Part shown: positions 46,501 through 54,743 of the stretch, in pieces | How positions within the stretch are numbered: the stretch's first letter is position 1 | Layout of the letters: each line of letters starts with the position of its first letter | Assembly (NCBI GenBank): GCA_030867875.1 | Contig: JAOWCC010000577.1 | Coordinates: 150,962,344 to 151,026,343, forward strand | DNA length: 64,000 bases | Source: Actinernus sp. WN-2022 | Taxonomy: Eukaryota > Cnidaria > Anthozoa > Actiniaria > Actinernidae | Direction: 5' to 3' | The notes under the pieces: model-generated | What the model was told of the DNA's origin: nothing | Database searches by the model: none | The model's input: the letters and a program-made list of their open reading frames with translations, nothing else | Position numbers and translations under genes: made by a program

Positions 46501-48931
46501 GATGACGTCACATCATTAGCATATATTCGAAATATAAACCTTTATATCTGGTAGATGCAACACCCAAATCACGAAATATTCTACCATTGGACTATCCACT
46601 TCATTTACAATCGATATCAAAGATAACTGGCTTGGGCTTATACACTGTATGCACTTTAAGTCCCTCAATGGTTTAACTCCAGAATACCTCTCGTCCAAAT
46701 TCATACCTTGCAATTCAGCAATGAACTGACAACTTATAATCTCAGAGATTCTTCCAATAAGCTTGCTGTTCCACATCCATGTATAAATTACTGCAAACGA
46801 AGCTTTGGCGACTGTGGAGTGGTTTTGTGGGTTACAGCCTTCCTTACAACTTACAAAACGAGAAATCTCTTGATCATTCAAAAATAAAGTTGCTACGACT
46901 TCTCCAATTTCTCCTTAAAGCTATTGTTAGATCACGGCACTCATGGAAAGCAGGAACTTATTTATAGTAGTTATTTTATTTTATTCATTATACATGTATA
47001 TCAATTGAAGGGCTGTGTGCAAGAAGTGCATAAGTGACTCCTGATCAAATTCTAAATTCTCCTTCAAATTCTTTGTTTTCTAAGGAGAATTTAGAATGTG
47101 ATCAGGAGTCACTTAATTATGCCCTTCTTGCACACAGCCCTTCTTGCACACAGTCCTTCAATTATTGTTAACCATTTTATAATGCAATTATGAATTAATT
47201 AGTGCCATTAAGTGTATAAAGTTATATATATACATGTAGTTATAGAAATATTTGTAATTTTCAGTGATAGCCATGATAAATTAGCATTTAATTATAACCT
47301 GATGAGCCACACTGTGTTGAATTAAAGATTCTATCTTTATGCATACCATATTTCCTGTAAGTGGTACATTATCAATTTACAAATTTAATGATCAAGTGAA
47401 GTGCTTAATCGAGGGACAGTGCTAAATAACAATATTACTTTTATTTAGAGATACACTTGGTAATAAACCTGGAGTACATTGTGTAATGCCCCTTTTAATT
47501 CATGTACAGGTATTCTCTCTTACCAGCTAAGGGAGGGTGCTTATTTTAATTACATGTAAATTTTGTATTCAAGGTTGGGGGGTGGGGCTTCAATTATAGA
47601 TCTAGAGGAAATACACGTATGCTATTTGTACATGTATTTCAATGGTCCAGAAAGGTTCTTTTTCTGAAGGTTCTTTTTCTTATTTGAAATAATGACTGGG
47701 AGGTTTTAAGGGTACCAAGCTTCATATCAGATGAACCTATAAAATGCACTGCAATTTACCATGAATATGGGCATGCATGTAACTTAATCCGTTATTTATA
47801 ATAATATTTTTTTAATCCTTATACTGAGATAGTACATTGGAGTTTCAGGACATAACAATTCTTACTTAAATTAAAATAATTAGGTAACTACATCTTTTTC
47901 TACCAAATTAAGTATATTGTACAAATACTTAGTGGAAATCTTTAAAATACATTCATCATTCATTGCTAATAGATACAGAAGCAAGGACTACTGTCCTCTT
48001 ATCAAAGAACCGAAAACTATCATTAACGTTACATAGGTCACTAATAAAATCCTGTCTAATTTTCATGAAATTAACGTTTTTACAAGACATATTGTATAAT
48101 GAAATTCATCACCTACTTCATTGGAGTTACAAAACGCCCGGTTTCTATAGGCATCTTATGAGCTGAAATCCTAATTTTAGACACAGCCTGACGATGTTTA
48201 CCATTCGTAACGTAATATAAGTACCTTTCAAAATTCATATTAAAAGTACGTAGTTTTCTGTTATTGTGAATTTGACTTTGCCAGAAACTGACATAGAAAT
48301 TGGAAAGCTTAGACTTAATCGTTCTAATAAAAGTACCTATATGAGAGGGAGATATGTGGAGATTCGAAATATGACCATACTCCATAGCCACATAATTGTA
48401 GTATTGAGTTTATAAAAATGACACAACTGGAATTTGAAGTCAGACAAGACTTAGAAGCTTTGCCAACGAGAGTATCATTGAAATTAGCGTCTTTTAAACG
48501 TAACCAATATTTCAAAGTCAATATTGCGATCTGTATTATTAATCTATACAACTTACGGACGTAAATAGTTTACGTTTAGAATGGTCGAAACTAGATATTT
48601 TTCCCAAACACAAAAAAAACCAAATTTCACAACCATATATATATGAACGTTATAAAATTATCACATTCCCAAATGATATAACATTAAATGGCATCTGCTT
48701 AAAATGTTGGATTATGTATTGACCCTAAATATAGCAGCAGCTGTTTTTAGTTCCGTCAACTTACTTTGGTCGTGTGTTGTGGCCTCGTTCATCAGAAATA
48801 TGCCTTTGTCTCCCCTGTGGAGCCGTTTGAACTCTACTTTCGTCTTTTACCTGTCCGATGCCCCAAGCTGGAATTTTATACGGCGGGCGAGAGCCGGTAA
48901 TACAGATAGTTTCCAAAGGTGTATCACTCAT
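22062..48931 (-). CDS. FLACC1: FLACC1-like flagellum-associated coiled-coil protein (19 exons)
   Basis: Exons, 5' to 3' on the minus strand: 48765-48931, 45347-45412, 44237-44290, 43152-43221, 42486-42590, 40628-40644, 36811-36831, 36529-36622, 36013-36074, 34101-34161, 33920-33956, 33007-33059, 32258-32312, 29807-29910, 28651-28722, 27962-28051, 25587-25628, 24337-24384, 22062-22544. All have AG/GT borders, and phases agree with exon 18 beginning at 24384. The model gives 566 residues: a low-complexity N-terminus (1-119), a conserved VLSPGY segment near 126-131, a long coiled coil (about 168-430, with ISDLILFLEEERLNH and FLQGAFEAYK), then a basic Ser/Arg/Pro-rich tail. Segment order matches human FLACC1/ALS2CR12 (about 450 residues), a sperm-flagellum coiled-coil protein; that match is from memory of the family. 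No enzymatic motif is seen. The X-box upstream supports a ciliary role. Exon 10 uses a GTGGGT donor, chosen because it keeps frame. Orthology is likely, not proven. Confidence 0.8.
22850..24290. repeat. 18/15-bp array grown from a transposon end
   Basis: From 23089 to about 24283 there are about 65 units of CTCTCACCGTGACACAGC and a 15-bp form lacking three bases. The flank 22850-23088 is an inverted copy of the 6756-7330 repeat, whose GTCATGGTGAGAG end is exactly the array unit. Frames up to 209 residues over it (both strands) are by-products. In an intron next to the terminal exon of the FLACC1-like gene. Confidence 0.8.
24773..25030. mobile_element. MITE with 16-bp subterminal array
   Basis: AATAGCCCACTTTCGAT ... 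TTCACTTGTCACGCA on the left is mirrored by TGCGTGACAAGTGAAG..ATCGAAAGTGGACTATT. The left arm's ACTTCACTTGTCACGC is repeated about six times (24793-24893). A partial relative with TGCGTGACAAATGAAG..ATCGAAAGTGGGCTATTA is at 32201-32242. Confidence 0.6.
25079..25477. mobile_element. CCAATCA-rich MITE, copy 2
   Basis: Same ends as 7605-7923 (TAGAGCGGTTTTCGATTGAG ... CACTCAATCGAAAACCGCC). The GAGCCAATCACGAGCAAGTAAAAACACAAT block is present three times, the first stage of the expansion seen in copy 3. Confidence 0.6.
25484..25520. repeat. (CCCCT)n microsatellite
   Basis: About seven CCCCT units between two intron-located MITEs, ending CCCCCGGGAG. Confidence 0.8.
25937..26010. mobile_element. Minimal 74-bp fold-back
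   Basis: TAGCCTGAAAAATCCGCC-CTCATCTCC and GGAGATGAG-GGCGGATTTTTCAGGCTA pair almost perfectly, leaving a loop of about 18 bases. Too small to be more than a hairpin-type MITE. Confidence 0.55.
26281..26601. mobile_element. MITE with near-perfect 82-bp inverted ends
   Basis: ACTTCCCTGCTAGCAGAGGT...CGACGCTTTC and its mirror agree at essentially every position over about 80 bases. That degree of identity implies recent movement or gene conversion. The middle 150 bp is unique in the window. Confidence 0.65.
26885..27655. repeat. 96-bp satellite, about 8 units
   Basis: Each unit runs ACTGAACAGACGAACCAAAC, ATACTGATGCATTCTGGTCT, TGGTGAAATAGCTGTATCAA, TGTCCTTCTGTCAGCCAATG, AGATTCTACAATCCTG. The minus strand stays open for 258 residues because 96 is divisible by three. 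It lies in the FLACC1-like intron between exons 27962-28051 and 25587-25628; there is no sign it is spliced in. Confidence 0.85.
28780..28884. repeat. Fold-back with CACGTG motifs
   Basis: ATGATGATGTCACGTG...CAAGCCTCACTT is mirrored by AAGTGAGGCTTGATGATCACGTGATATCATCAT. Short imperfect hairpin in a FLACC1-like intron. Confidence 0.45.
29299..29490 (+). mobile_element. tRNA-derived SINE, copy 2
   Basis: Same family as 11141-11411: A box TTAGCTCAGTCGTCAAG, B box GGTTCAAAGCC, body GGGTCTTAAAATAACTGAGTAGAAGATG and CTTTTCGGATAAGGACGTTAAA. The tail is shorter. Lies in an intron of the FLACC1-like gene, antisense to it. Confidence 0.7.
30281..30907. mobile_element. MITE, AATCCACCGTACCG family, copy 2 with internal insert
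   Basis: The ends match the 486-737 element (AATCCACCGTACTG ... CGGTACGGTGGATT), but the two halves are separated by about 350 bp of other sequence (about 30420-30760). It lies in an intron of the FLACC1-like gene. Confidence 0.5.
33260..33900. other. Intronic LINE-like 3' UTR remnant
   Basis: Begins with TAATAATAATATTTATTGG, the mirror of a LINE (ATT)n tail, and continues with AT-rich sequence sharing CGAAACATTCTC..CTCGG..AAACTTACTAA and CTTCTTAATCAGATTA with 42690-42990. No frame of note. Confidence 0.3.
34730..35768. mobile_element. 1.04-kb element with 9-bp target duplication
   Basis: Perfect CATTCTGAT flanks (34721-34729, 35769-35777). Ends TAGGCTCGGTTTC / GAAACCGAGCCTA are inverted, and the match continues with gaps through GCCGTTGGGG and GGCTGGGCGCGC. 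Nine-base duplications suit Mutator-like (MULE) elements. A 67-residue frame at 35403-35606 shows no family features. Confidence 0.65.
36245..36389. mobile_element. MITE of the GGCCGGGTTGTTCGAAG family
   Basis: GGGCCGGGTTGTTCGAAGC.AGGGTAA is mirrored by CTTTGCTTCGAACAACTGGG. Sister of 16976-17117. In a FLACC1-like intron. Confidence 0.5.
36811..36831 (-). CDS. FLACC1: 21-nt micro-exon of the FLACC1-like gene
   Basis: Twenty-one bases between acceptor TTTTTTATAG and donor GTAAGTAAT. It reads T-K-P-P-D-E with split codons on both sides and connects to the coiled-coil exon 36529-36622 in frame. Removing it alone would keep frame, so it could be an optional cassette. Confidence 0.65.
37213..37846. 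mobile_element. CCAATCA-rich MITE, copy 3, with 31-bp array
   Basis: Ends AGAGCAGTTTTCAATTGAGTGT / ACACTCAATTGAAATCCGCTCT. Positions 37280-37735 hold about 14-15 units of AATGAACCAATCACGAACAA followed by GTAAAAACATC (31 bp), each with one CCAAT box. Copies 1 and 2 carry one and three equivalents. Confidence 0.7.
38018..38164. mobile_element. MITE (AATAGGCCATTTGACGATGTTGCGC)
   Basis: AATAGGC(C)ATTTGACGATGTTGCGC is mirrored by GCGCAACATCGTCAAAATTGCCTATT. About 147 bp, in a FLACC1-like intron. Confidence 0.55.
39010..39608. mobile_element. hAT-type element with 8-bp target duplication
   Basis: TAAAGACG flanks both sides (39002-39009, 39609-39616). Ends TAGCCTCCGATGCAGACGTC... and ...GACGTCTGCATCGGAGGCTAG are inverted over about 65 bp. 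Short ORFs inside are shadows. Confidence 0.65.
40021..40376. mobile_element. MITE (ACAGCGGTCAAACGTCTGCGC)
   Basis: CACACAGCGGTCAAACGTCTGCGCATGCGT is mirrored by ACGCACGCGCAGACGTTTGACCGCTGTGTG. The open frame over 39953-40216 spans its edge and is not credited. Confidence 0.5.
40628..40644 (-). CDS. FLACC1: 17-nt micro-exon of the FLACC1-like gene
   Basis: Only 17 coding bases, between a textbook acceptor (TTTGTTTGCAG) and donor (GTAAGTTC). Together with the 21-nt exon at 36811-36831 it encodes a lysine/proline-rich linker joining the conserved SPGY segment to the coiled coil. Both neighbours phase correctly: 17+21 bases carry phase 0 to phase 2, which exon 8 needs. Confidence 0.65.
40787..42177. 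mobile_element. Palindromic element with C/G runs and an exon-like core
   Basis: Outer arms are mirrored over about 200 bp (TTTTTTGAACTTTTGATAT...ATTCCAAACCCGTGCATG against its reverse). Inside them, runs of C (40997-41017) and G (41841-41860) and GATCAAATGCCCC motifs form a second mirror. In the middle, minus-strand bases 41420-41758 hold a 112-residue frame reading like an exon (EMVNVRVFKDCQDKDCAFVE, AWLERVNLPNLKATFR before a GTAAAT donor). It lies in intron 5 of the FLACC1-like gene. Confidence 0.5.
44513..44676. mobile_element. 164-bp MITE (AAAGTTTCAAGTCTCATTTG)
   Basis: AAAGTTTCAAGTCTCATTTG...GCCAAC.GTCAATCAAA and its mirror at the right end pair along some 50 bases. In an intron of the FLACC1-like gene. 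Confidence 0.6.
44717..45133. mobile_element. MITE (TAATTAGCCGGTAACAAAACGAGC)
   Basis: TAATT.GCCGGTAACAAAACGAGC.GGG and CCC.GCTCGTTTTGTTACCGGCCAATTA are inverted; a GGTCCCAGTCCC segment is shared with 42990-43010. Non-coding. Confidence 0.55.
45891..46078. mobile_element. MITE (TTTAGTATAAAC.ACTAGT)
   Basis: TTTAGTATAAACTGACTAGT is mirrored by ACTAGTTGGTTTATACTAAA. A neighbouring pair TTTAACAATTAGACC / GGTCTAATTGTT (45782, 45879) forms a second small fold-back. Confidence 0.45.
46168..46384. mobile_element. PIF/Harbinger-type MITE with TAA duplication
   Basis: GGGTGCGTTCGATTGACCGTATTCCGGAATA and its mirror form about 30-bp ends, and TAA stands on both sides (46165-46167, 46385-46387). Three-base TWA targets and GGG/CCC termini are typical of PIF/Harbinger. 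Confidence 0.6.
46640..46970 (+). pseudogene. Decayed LINE 3' fragment
   Basis: Reading across frames: FKSLNGLTPEYLSSKF, then NLRDSSNKLAVPHP, then YCKRSFGDCGVVLW. This is the post-RT order LNG.TPEYL, LR.S....P, K.SF...LWN of CR1/L2 LINEs. Several frameshifts; ends in a TTATTTTATT tail. Confidence 0.55.
47008..47152. repeat. Fold-back of 145 bp
   Basis: AAGGGCTGTGTGCAAGAAG.GCATAA.TGACTCCTGATCA...ATTCTCCTT is mirrored on the right, and the outer GGGCTGTGTGCAAGAAG is repeated once more. In intron 1 of the FLACC1-like gene. Confidence 0.5.
48765..48931 (-). CDS. FLACC1: FLACC1-like gene, first coding exon
   Basis: The ATG at 48931-48929 sits in a CAAAATGA context with A at -3. The exon encodes 55 codons plus two bases, starting MSDTPLETICITG, and ends at a strong donor (AAA|GTAAGT). 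A weaker internal donor at 48851 (CAG|GTAAAA) would end in phase 0, which does not fit the next exon; the 48765 donor does. The exon lies about 220 bp from a perfect RFX X-box. The 5' UTR limit cannot be seen. Confidence 0.7.
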
Positions 48932-49150
48932 TTTGGGAAATACGAGAAGTATTTTTATCACACGTTCGTGTTCCAGCTGTATTCGACAACAAATCGAAGT
49001 CGTTCACTCTGCCTCTTTCAGTTCGTTTGTTTCTCTTGATCATCATTTTGTAACATGGCTAAAATCTGTATGTTGTCTTCTTCGTTCTAAAGGTGAAGAA
49101 TCGGGAGTGAAATTCTCGGTCTCGGTGAAGCGTTCCAGCGGCTTCCTTTG

Positions 49151-49164
49151 GTTGCTATGGTAAC
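49151..49164. promoter_or_regulatory. RFX X-box upstream of the FLACC1-like gene
   Basis: GTTGCTATGGTAAC matches every position of the RYYNYY-AT-RRNRAC consensus bound by RFX factors, the main activators of ciliary genes in animals. It lies 220 bp upstream of the ATG, within the usual range of functional X-boxes. The motif is near-palindromic, so it could also serve a divergent promoter, but no gene is recognised on that side. Confidence 0.65.
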
Positions 49165-49439
49165 AGAAATCTAAAGGAGAACGCATACTAATCTTGCAGT
49201 GGACTCCCTGTGGTTATGTGTGGGCTACCTGTGCTTTCACAGGCGAATTTTGGAAGAAATTATCTCGGCCGGGGAACTGGTAACCACACGTCCAGATCGG
49301 TTAGTTACTTGCCTTATTTTCCAGCTCTTATTTTCCGACAATCCAATGCAGGTTCGCAAGTACAATTGAGCAAAGCCTGAGGAAAGTGTGTAGTACATCT
49401 GGAGGACCTTGAACATTCAACTCGGCCATAATTATTTAT

Positions 49440-52400
49440 TTATGCTGAACCCGAGTGAAACAAGAGCCCATCTGGGCTTTCACTCGGGCCACATGAGATT
49501 GAAGATGAAATACACTTTCATTTTAAATCCTCTTAGTAATAACCAAAGGGAAGAATTATTAGCTGAATTTAGCAGTCTTTAGGAGTGGCCGGTAGCGCGG
49601 TGACTTTCATTGTCTGCTCCCCTAGTAAATATGTAATTTAATATTTTTGTTTTTCTCGTATGTTGACCTTTGAATTTATAAACACTACTTATTCATGTAA
49701 CACACGTTTACGATTTAGTCTGCTGTTCTGTTATACTGCAGGTTCCGAGTACTAATAGATGATTGTCTCAAATGTATGTTTATATTTGTACCATATTATA
49801 AGTTGTATCCTGTCCATCCTGTGATGGAGCTAGCTATGTCAATTTGTGTGCCTCTGTGTAACTTTATCTGCTGTTCTTGCTATAGCGATACTTCAGTACT
49901 GTTTGTAAACACGACGTCATTTATATATTTGCATATATAATGTGGTTGGCAAAAAAAACGCGTGTTTGTATGACTTGTATGGGAACTAGCGATTTGGGAC
50001 TCACAAAATACGGCTAAAGTCTCAATTCTGCTTCCAAATCCAAACATGGTTATCAAGCTCAATGAAGGATTCTTCAGTTTTCCCCATATTAACAGACATG
50101 TAACAGTATCTTAATCCAGTAGAGACTCTCTAGCTAGGTTATTCTGTCGTCAAACATGCCTTAGCTTAGCCTACAATGCAGGCGTTTTATTTGGGAAACC
50201 GAAATATATTTGGACGAGGGAAGAATGGCGCGAGGACAAAAAGGAAATGCAGGCGTTTTATTTGGGAAACCGAAATTCCTACTCGTCTGAAATTCATTCG
50301 TGAGCGGAAAACGTCCACGAAAGCGGGGAAAACCACTAGAAACGCCTGCATTGCAGGCTAGCCTTAGCTGTGTCAGTTGACCTGACCCACACTGTCAACA
50401 GTTTTACCATTGACAGATTGCCTAACATTACGGCCGGGAATAGATTTCTGACAATGACTCATCGATCGATACTCCTTGTCTCGTAATGACAATAATTACT
50501 CGGGCTGCCTGTGGCAGCGCCGTGTCTAAAAATGCAAGTCGAATTTTTTTTTTTATTCTGTGCAACAAGTCTTCTGCGCATGCGTTAAAGGTCAAATTCA
50601 CACCAATCAGATTGCATTGTGCTGGTCACGCAACAATCGCCAGGTTAATTTATTTACATAATTAAATACAGTAAATCAAGATGGTGGACGACGGCGCGAG
50701 GAATTTTCTCTCAAATTTGGAGTCCCATCTCTCAAATGTAAGCAGTTTAATGTTTTATTTAAGTTCACTCGTGCGAAAACCTTCCAACACTCCCAACAGG
50801 CTCAGGATATTTCAACTGGCGCTCTTGTTTGAGGTATGTTTCGTAGGTAATATTCAACTCTCACGGTAAACAAGACTCCTCTCACGGCCGAGATTTTGGT
50901 TCGAGAAATTAAAGGCTTCCAACAGTTCCCTTTATAGTTCTGTAATACTCCTACAATCTGAGAAATTCTGAAATTAACTTGCATATTCCAAGACTTAAGT
51001 CAGAAGCAGCAAAATGTGGCCTTCACTACAGGGGGTCTGTCCTCTGGAATAAAATCCCTGTGGAAGCAAGAGATCAAACTAGTCTAAATGGTTTTAAATC
51101 ACGCCTATTAAATAAGACAATATTTGATAAATTACTGTAAATTAAGTTATTCTAGGAAATTTATTGTAGGAAATTTATTGTAGGACTAATAGTAGTAGGT
51201 TTTGAATGTAAACATAGTAATAATTATAATGATTCTTATGTAAATTTTACTTTTTTATTTCATTTAGTATTGTAATTAAGCTTAACTCACGGCTCTCTGG
51301 AAGACCATATTTGTGAAGTGACTCCGTGTTAAAATAAAGATTATGATGATGATGAATATAATGAGCAGACTGCAGTTTTGGGAAGGAGGGTAAAAGCTTT
51401 TAAATAGAGATAAACAAAACGGGTATTTCAGTTAATAATCTTTAGTCCAACAAATACCGATATGGACGCGATCAAAGAGCCGCAGGGTAGAAAGAACAGT
51501 AGAGAAATACAGTGATAGCTCCATCATAGGTGGACAGGATACAACTTATAATATGGGACAAATATAAACATACATTTGAGACACTCATCTATTAGTACTC
51601 TGAACCTGCAGAACAGCAGACTAAATTAGGACCGAATTCGTATTTTTTTCGATAAAAAAAAAGAATCAATGCCTTCAGCTGCTTCAGTAAGATTCCTAGT
51701 CATATCAGTAATGGTGACTATACCAAGCATTGTTGCTGGGGGAGATGTAAGAGTGAATCCGGCGCTCAAAGAGATACCGCTAGTAGATCAGGTTTCTCAT
51801 CTTTTCTCGGCCTTTTTGATCACTCACAGGAGGAGCTTTTCTGTTCCAAAACCTTTACAGAAAATTCAGTGAGAAATGTCAGCATTGGATAAATGTTTGT
51901 ACAAGAGACCTTAAAAGCACAGAACAACGAGACTAGGTCTGGCAATGGAACGTAAGTGGCTATAAATTACTGAAACCCTGACTATGTATCCACCAGTAAA
52001 CAATGAGAAGGAACTACTGTTCAACCATTAAGTTTACTTGAATTTATCAGTGGATTCTAAATAAATTTTGGAAGCAAAGCCTACATCTACAATGCTTTGA
52101 TTTATTTTCTGAGCACAAATGAAGTTAATTTCTTTCGGAGCTGCAGGTATTAAATTTGAAAACTCGATAAATGCAAACAATAACATAATGGTTTGAAAGA
52201 GCACACCAACATAAGCAAGATTGCCGAATTTTAGGATGCTATCAGTTCATAGTTTTAATGTATATGCTATTCCAGCCATAACAGCTTTGGTCTCCGATGA
52301 GTTTTATTGAAGAAGATGATTGCACTCGGCATGCGGCTACATTCTTTTGTTTTTGCCTTAATACAGGAAAACCTGACCTTTGTAACTTTTCAATGTTTAG

Positions 52401-53735
52401 GTGAAGTCTTACAACGATATTGCATGGGAAAAGATGAGTTTGGGATACAGTTTAAATAGGACTTGACAGTCTATATAGTAAGCATGTCTCGTTGGTTGGC
52501 CAGCGAAGATGCAAAACTCGCTTGACAAGATCGACGTTTGTCGCTTTGTTTCAATCCTCTGTATTTCAGCCAAAGTTTAAGCTGTTCGACAGTATAATCA
52601 TCAGGTTCCCTTTCAAAATATGGTCCAGGAAAGCAGTCATTTCTGGTAGAATAGACAGAGGACGAACTGAAGTGCTAGTCAATTCTTGTAAGTTGATACA
52701 AGAAAAGCGGTTTGTTTGTCTGAGTCTTGGCGGGGGGTCTAGACTTGTGACGTAATTACCGCGCTCTGCTATAAGCGTGCGTAACATGAATATTAAAGTA
52801 GAGGTCAACTTCTATAATTTACATACACGAGAAAAACAAAAATATTAAATTACATATATATATATACTAGGGGAGCAGAGAATGAATGTCGCCGCGCTAC
52901 CAGCCACTCCTAAAGACTGCTAAATTCAGCTAATAATTCTTCCCTTCGGTTATTACTAGAGGATTTCAAATGAAAGTGTAATTTCATCTTCAATCTCATG
53001 TGGCCCGAGTGAAAGCCCAGATGGGCTCTTGTTCACTCTGTGATTAAGATTCTTGTAAACAGGTACTTTTGCTATTACTGGAAGCTTCATACTCTACATT
53101 TCTGGACAAATTACCTGCAGCAATCTTATACTATAGTCAGCATAATGACCAAACACTGAAACATTCCCTTGGATCCACAATAAAAGACCAAAGTAGATCT
53201 TTAATTTAAGCTTACGTTTACCTTGAGCGAGTCGAGAGTTGAACATATGGATATTTGCTTGGCTCATCAGAAATTAATCTGTGCTGAGGCCTGAGGGTGT
53301 ATTCTGGCTTCGTGTATATATCGCCAATCAGAGGACCAAGATAGTGAGCTGGGGTCTTCGCCGAGTGTTATGACGTGAGAAATTTTCGCAAGTTCCAAAT
53401 TTAAAACAAGAGCGCCAGTTGAAATATCCTGAGCTTTTTGGAAGGCTTTCGCACGAGTGAAGTTAAATAAAACATTAAAGTGCTTACATTTGAGAGATGG
53501 GACTCCAAATTAGAGAGAAATTTGCTCGCGGGTCGCCCATTTTGATTTACTGTATTAAATTATGTACTGAAATTTACCTGGCGAGTGTTACGTGACCAGC
53601 ACAGTTCGATCTGATTGGTGCTGAACTTGAAATTTAATACATGGGTCAAAAGTCACAGTTTGTTGCACCCCCCCCAAAAAAAAAAGAACCGCTTGCATTT
53701 TAAGACTCCGTGCTGCCACAGGCAGCCCGAGTAAT
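49440..53735. mobile_element. Composite inverted-repeat transposon wreckage
   Basis: At least three inverted pairs: 49441-49627 with 52867-53035 (CGAGTGAAA.CAAGAGCCCATC...CTGCTCCCCTAG), 49715-49830 with 51515-51625 (AATAGATGATTGTCTCAAATGTATG), and 50490-50840 with 53395-53735 (ACTCGGGCTGCCTGTGGCAGC...GGAGTCCCATCTCTCAAATGTAAG). They interleave, so two or more elements inserted into each other. A LINE end sits at 50975-51350. A short frame at 50681-50869 starts ATGGTGGACGACGGCG and meets a GTAAGC donor, but its mirror copy shows it is repeat sequence. Confidence 0.55.
50975..51355 (+). pseudogene. LINE 3' end with ATG-rich tail
   Basis: SEAAKCGLHYRGSVLWNKIPVEARDQTSLNGFKSRLL then a stop reproduces the last residues of CR1/L2-like ORF2 (LWN.LP...R...S...FK..L). 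A 3' UTR of about 220 bp ends in AATAAAGATTATGATGATGATG. Embedded in the composite at 49.4-53.7 kb. Confidence 0.6.
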
Positions 53736-53959
53736 AATAATGCTGTTGGAGTGTTGGCTTGCTCGCTGCATTGAATTTAGACTTGCTACAAGTCGACCTC
53801 TTTTCAGTTGTCTTTTCCTCTGAGAACGAGCGCGAAGCGCGAGCGGAAGCGAGCGACGAAGTCGCGAGAGGACGACTTGTTTCACTTGTGAGGATTTGAA
53901 TCTAATTAAATATTCTGGCGCGAAAGTTGATTGACATATGTGATATGCACGTGCGCGTC

Positions 53960-54743
53960 CGTTGCCCGGGAAGCTATATTTACAGCCATTACAAACAGTC
54001 GTGTCTCAATGGCTGGAAGTAGCTGGATCAACTCCCACAAAATCGTTTTGTAGAGTTGCACTGACACCAAAATCAAAGGGATCTATTTGTTTGCAATGTA
54101 GTTACTACCATTTGCAAGCTACCGTTAAGCGTGAACCTTTTTCCGCGTTCGTTTATGTTTGAAACTAGACGTCTGGCGTCCCAAACCTTTGCAATTCGTC
54201 GGCAAACTAATTATTTTCAACCCCTTTGATATGTCTTCTACCGACGTGCAACTCAGATTATGCCAAGAGACAGTTGTTGTCTTGCATCTCTCATAATTCT
54301 GAGCGTCCAAAACTTGAACTTGAACCGACATTTATATGATTTAGCGCGTAGCGCGAAGGAAAATCTAGCTGAAAAGTTTCCAAACCTGAATCCCACTCGA
54401 AACGTGAAGGCGGGACATGTCAAAGGTTGTCACAATCGCGGTTAAATTGCAAAGGTTTGTGCCGCCAGACGTCTAGGTTTCAAACATAAACGAACACGGA
54501 AAAAGGTTCACGCTTAACGGTAGCATGTAGACAAGAGGAGAAAGTTATTTGACGGCTCTAATTTGCAAGAACCTCGACAGAATTCTTGAAATTTCCTGTG
54601 AACTCTGCCCAACTGGATCTGGGTTTTCATACTTATCGAACGTTATTTGCCGTTCTTGTTCGGAAAAGAATGTGGAAAGTTTCAAGGCAGCTCAAGAAAT
54701 AATTAGAAAACTGAGAGGAAAAACAGTCGTCAAGCGGTCATGA
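53960..54743 (+). pseudogene. Transposon-like Cys-rich ORF split by a MITE
   Basis: Before 54118 the frame reads CRVALTPKSKGSICLQCSYY; after 54523 it reads ICKNLDRILEISCELCPTG then VICRSCSEKNVESFKAAQEI up to a TGA. The paired cysteines resemble small zinc-binding stretches of animal transposon proteins, but I cannot name the family. Inserted at the break is the MITE 54119-54523. Confidence 0.35.
54119..54523. mobile_element. MITE with 70-bp ends (CTACCGTTAAGCGTGAACC)
   Basis: CTACCGTTAAGCGTGAACCTTTTTCCG.GTTCGTTTATGTTTGAAAC.TAGACGTCTGG and its mirror end are inverted with only a few mismatches. About 405 bp, no coding. Confidence 0.65.

Noticed and set aside
48113..48391. 92-residue minus frame in intron 1 of the FLACC1-like gene
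   Set aside because: No splice-site pair fits the phases of the neighbouring exons.
48851..48931. Shorter first exon of the FLACC1-like gene ending at CAG|GTAAAA
   Set aside because: It ends in phase 0 while the next exon needs two carried bases; the donor at 48765 fits.
50681..50869. First exon starting ATGGTGGACGACGGCG with a GTAAGC donor
   Set aside because: The same sequence occurs inverted at 53395-53590 as part of a repeat pair, with a changed start region; no downstream exon found.
51669..51872. 67-residue frame with GGDVRVNP
   Set aside because: Vaguely like the GDVE.NPGP motif near the start of some LINE ORFs, but the proline ending and any downstream domain are missing.
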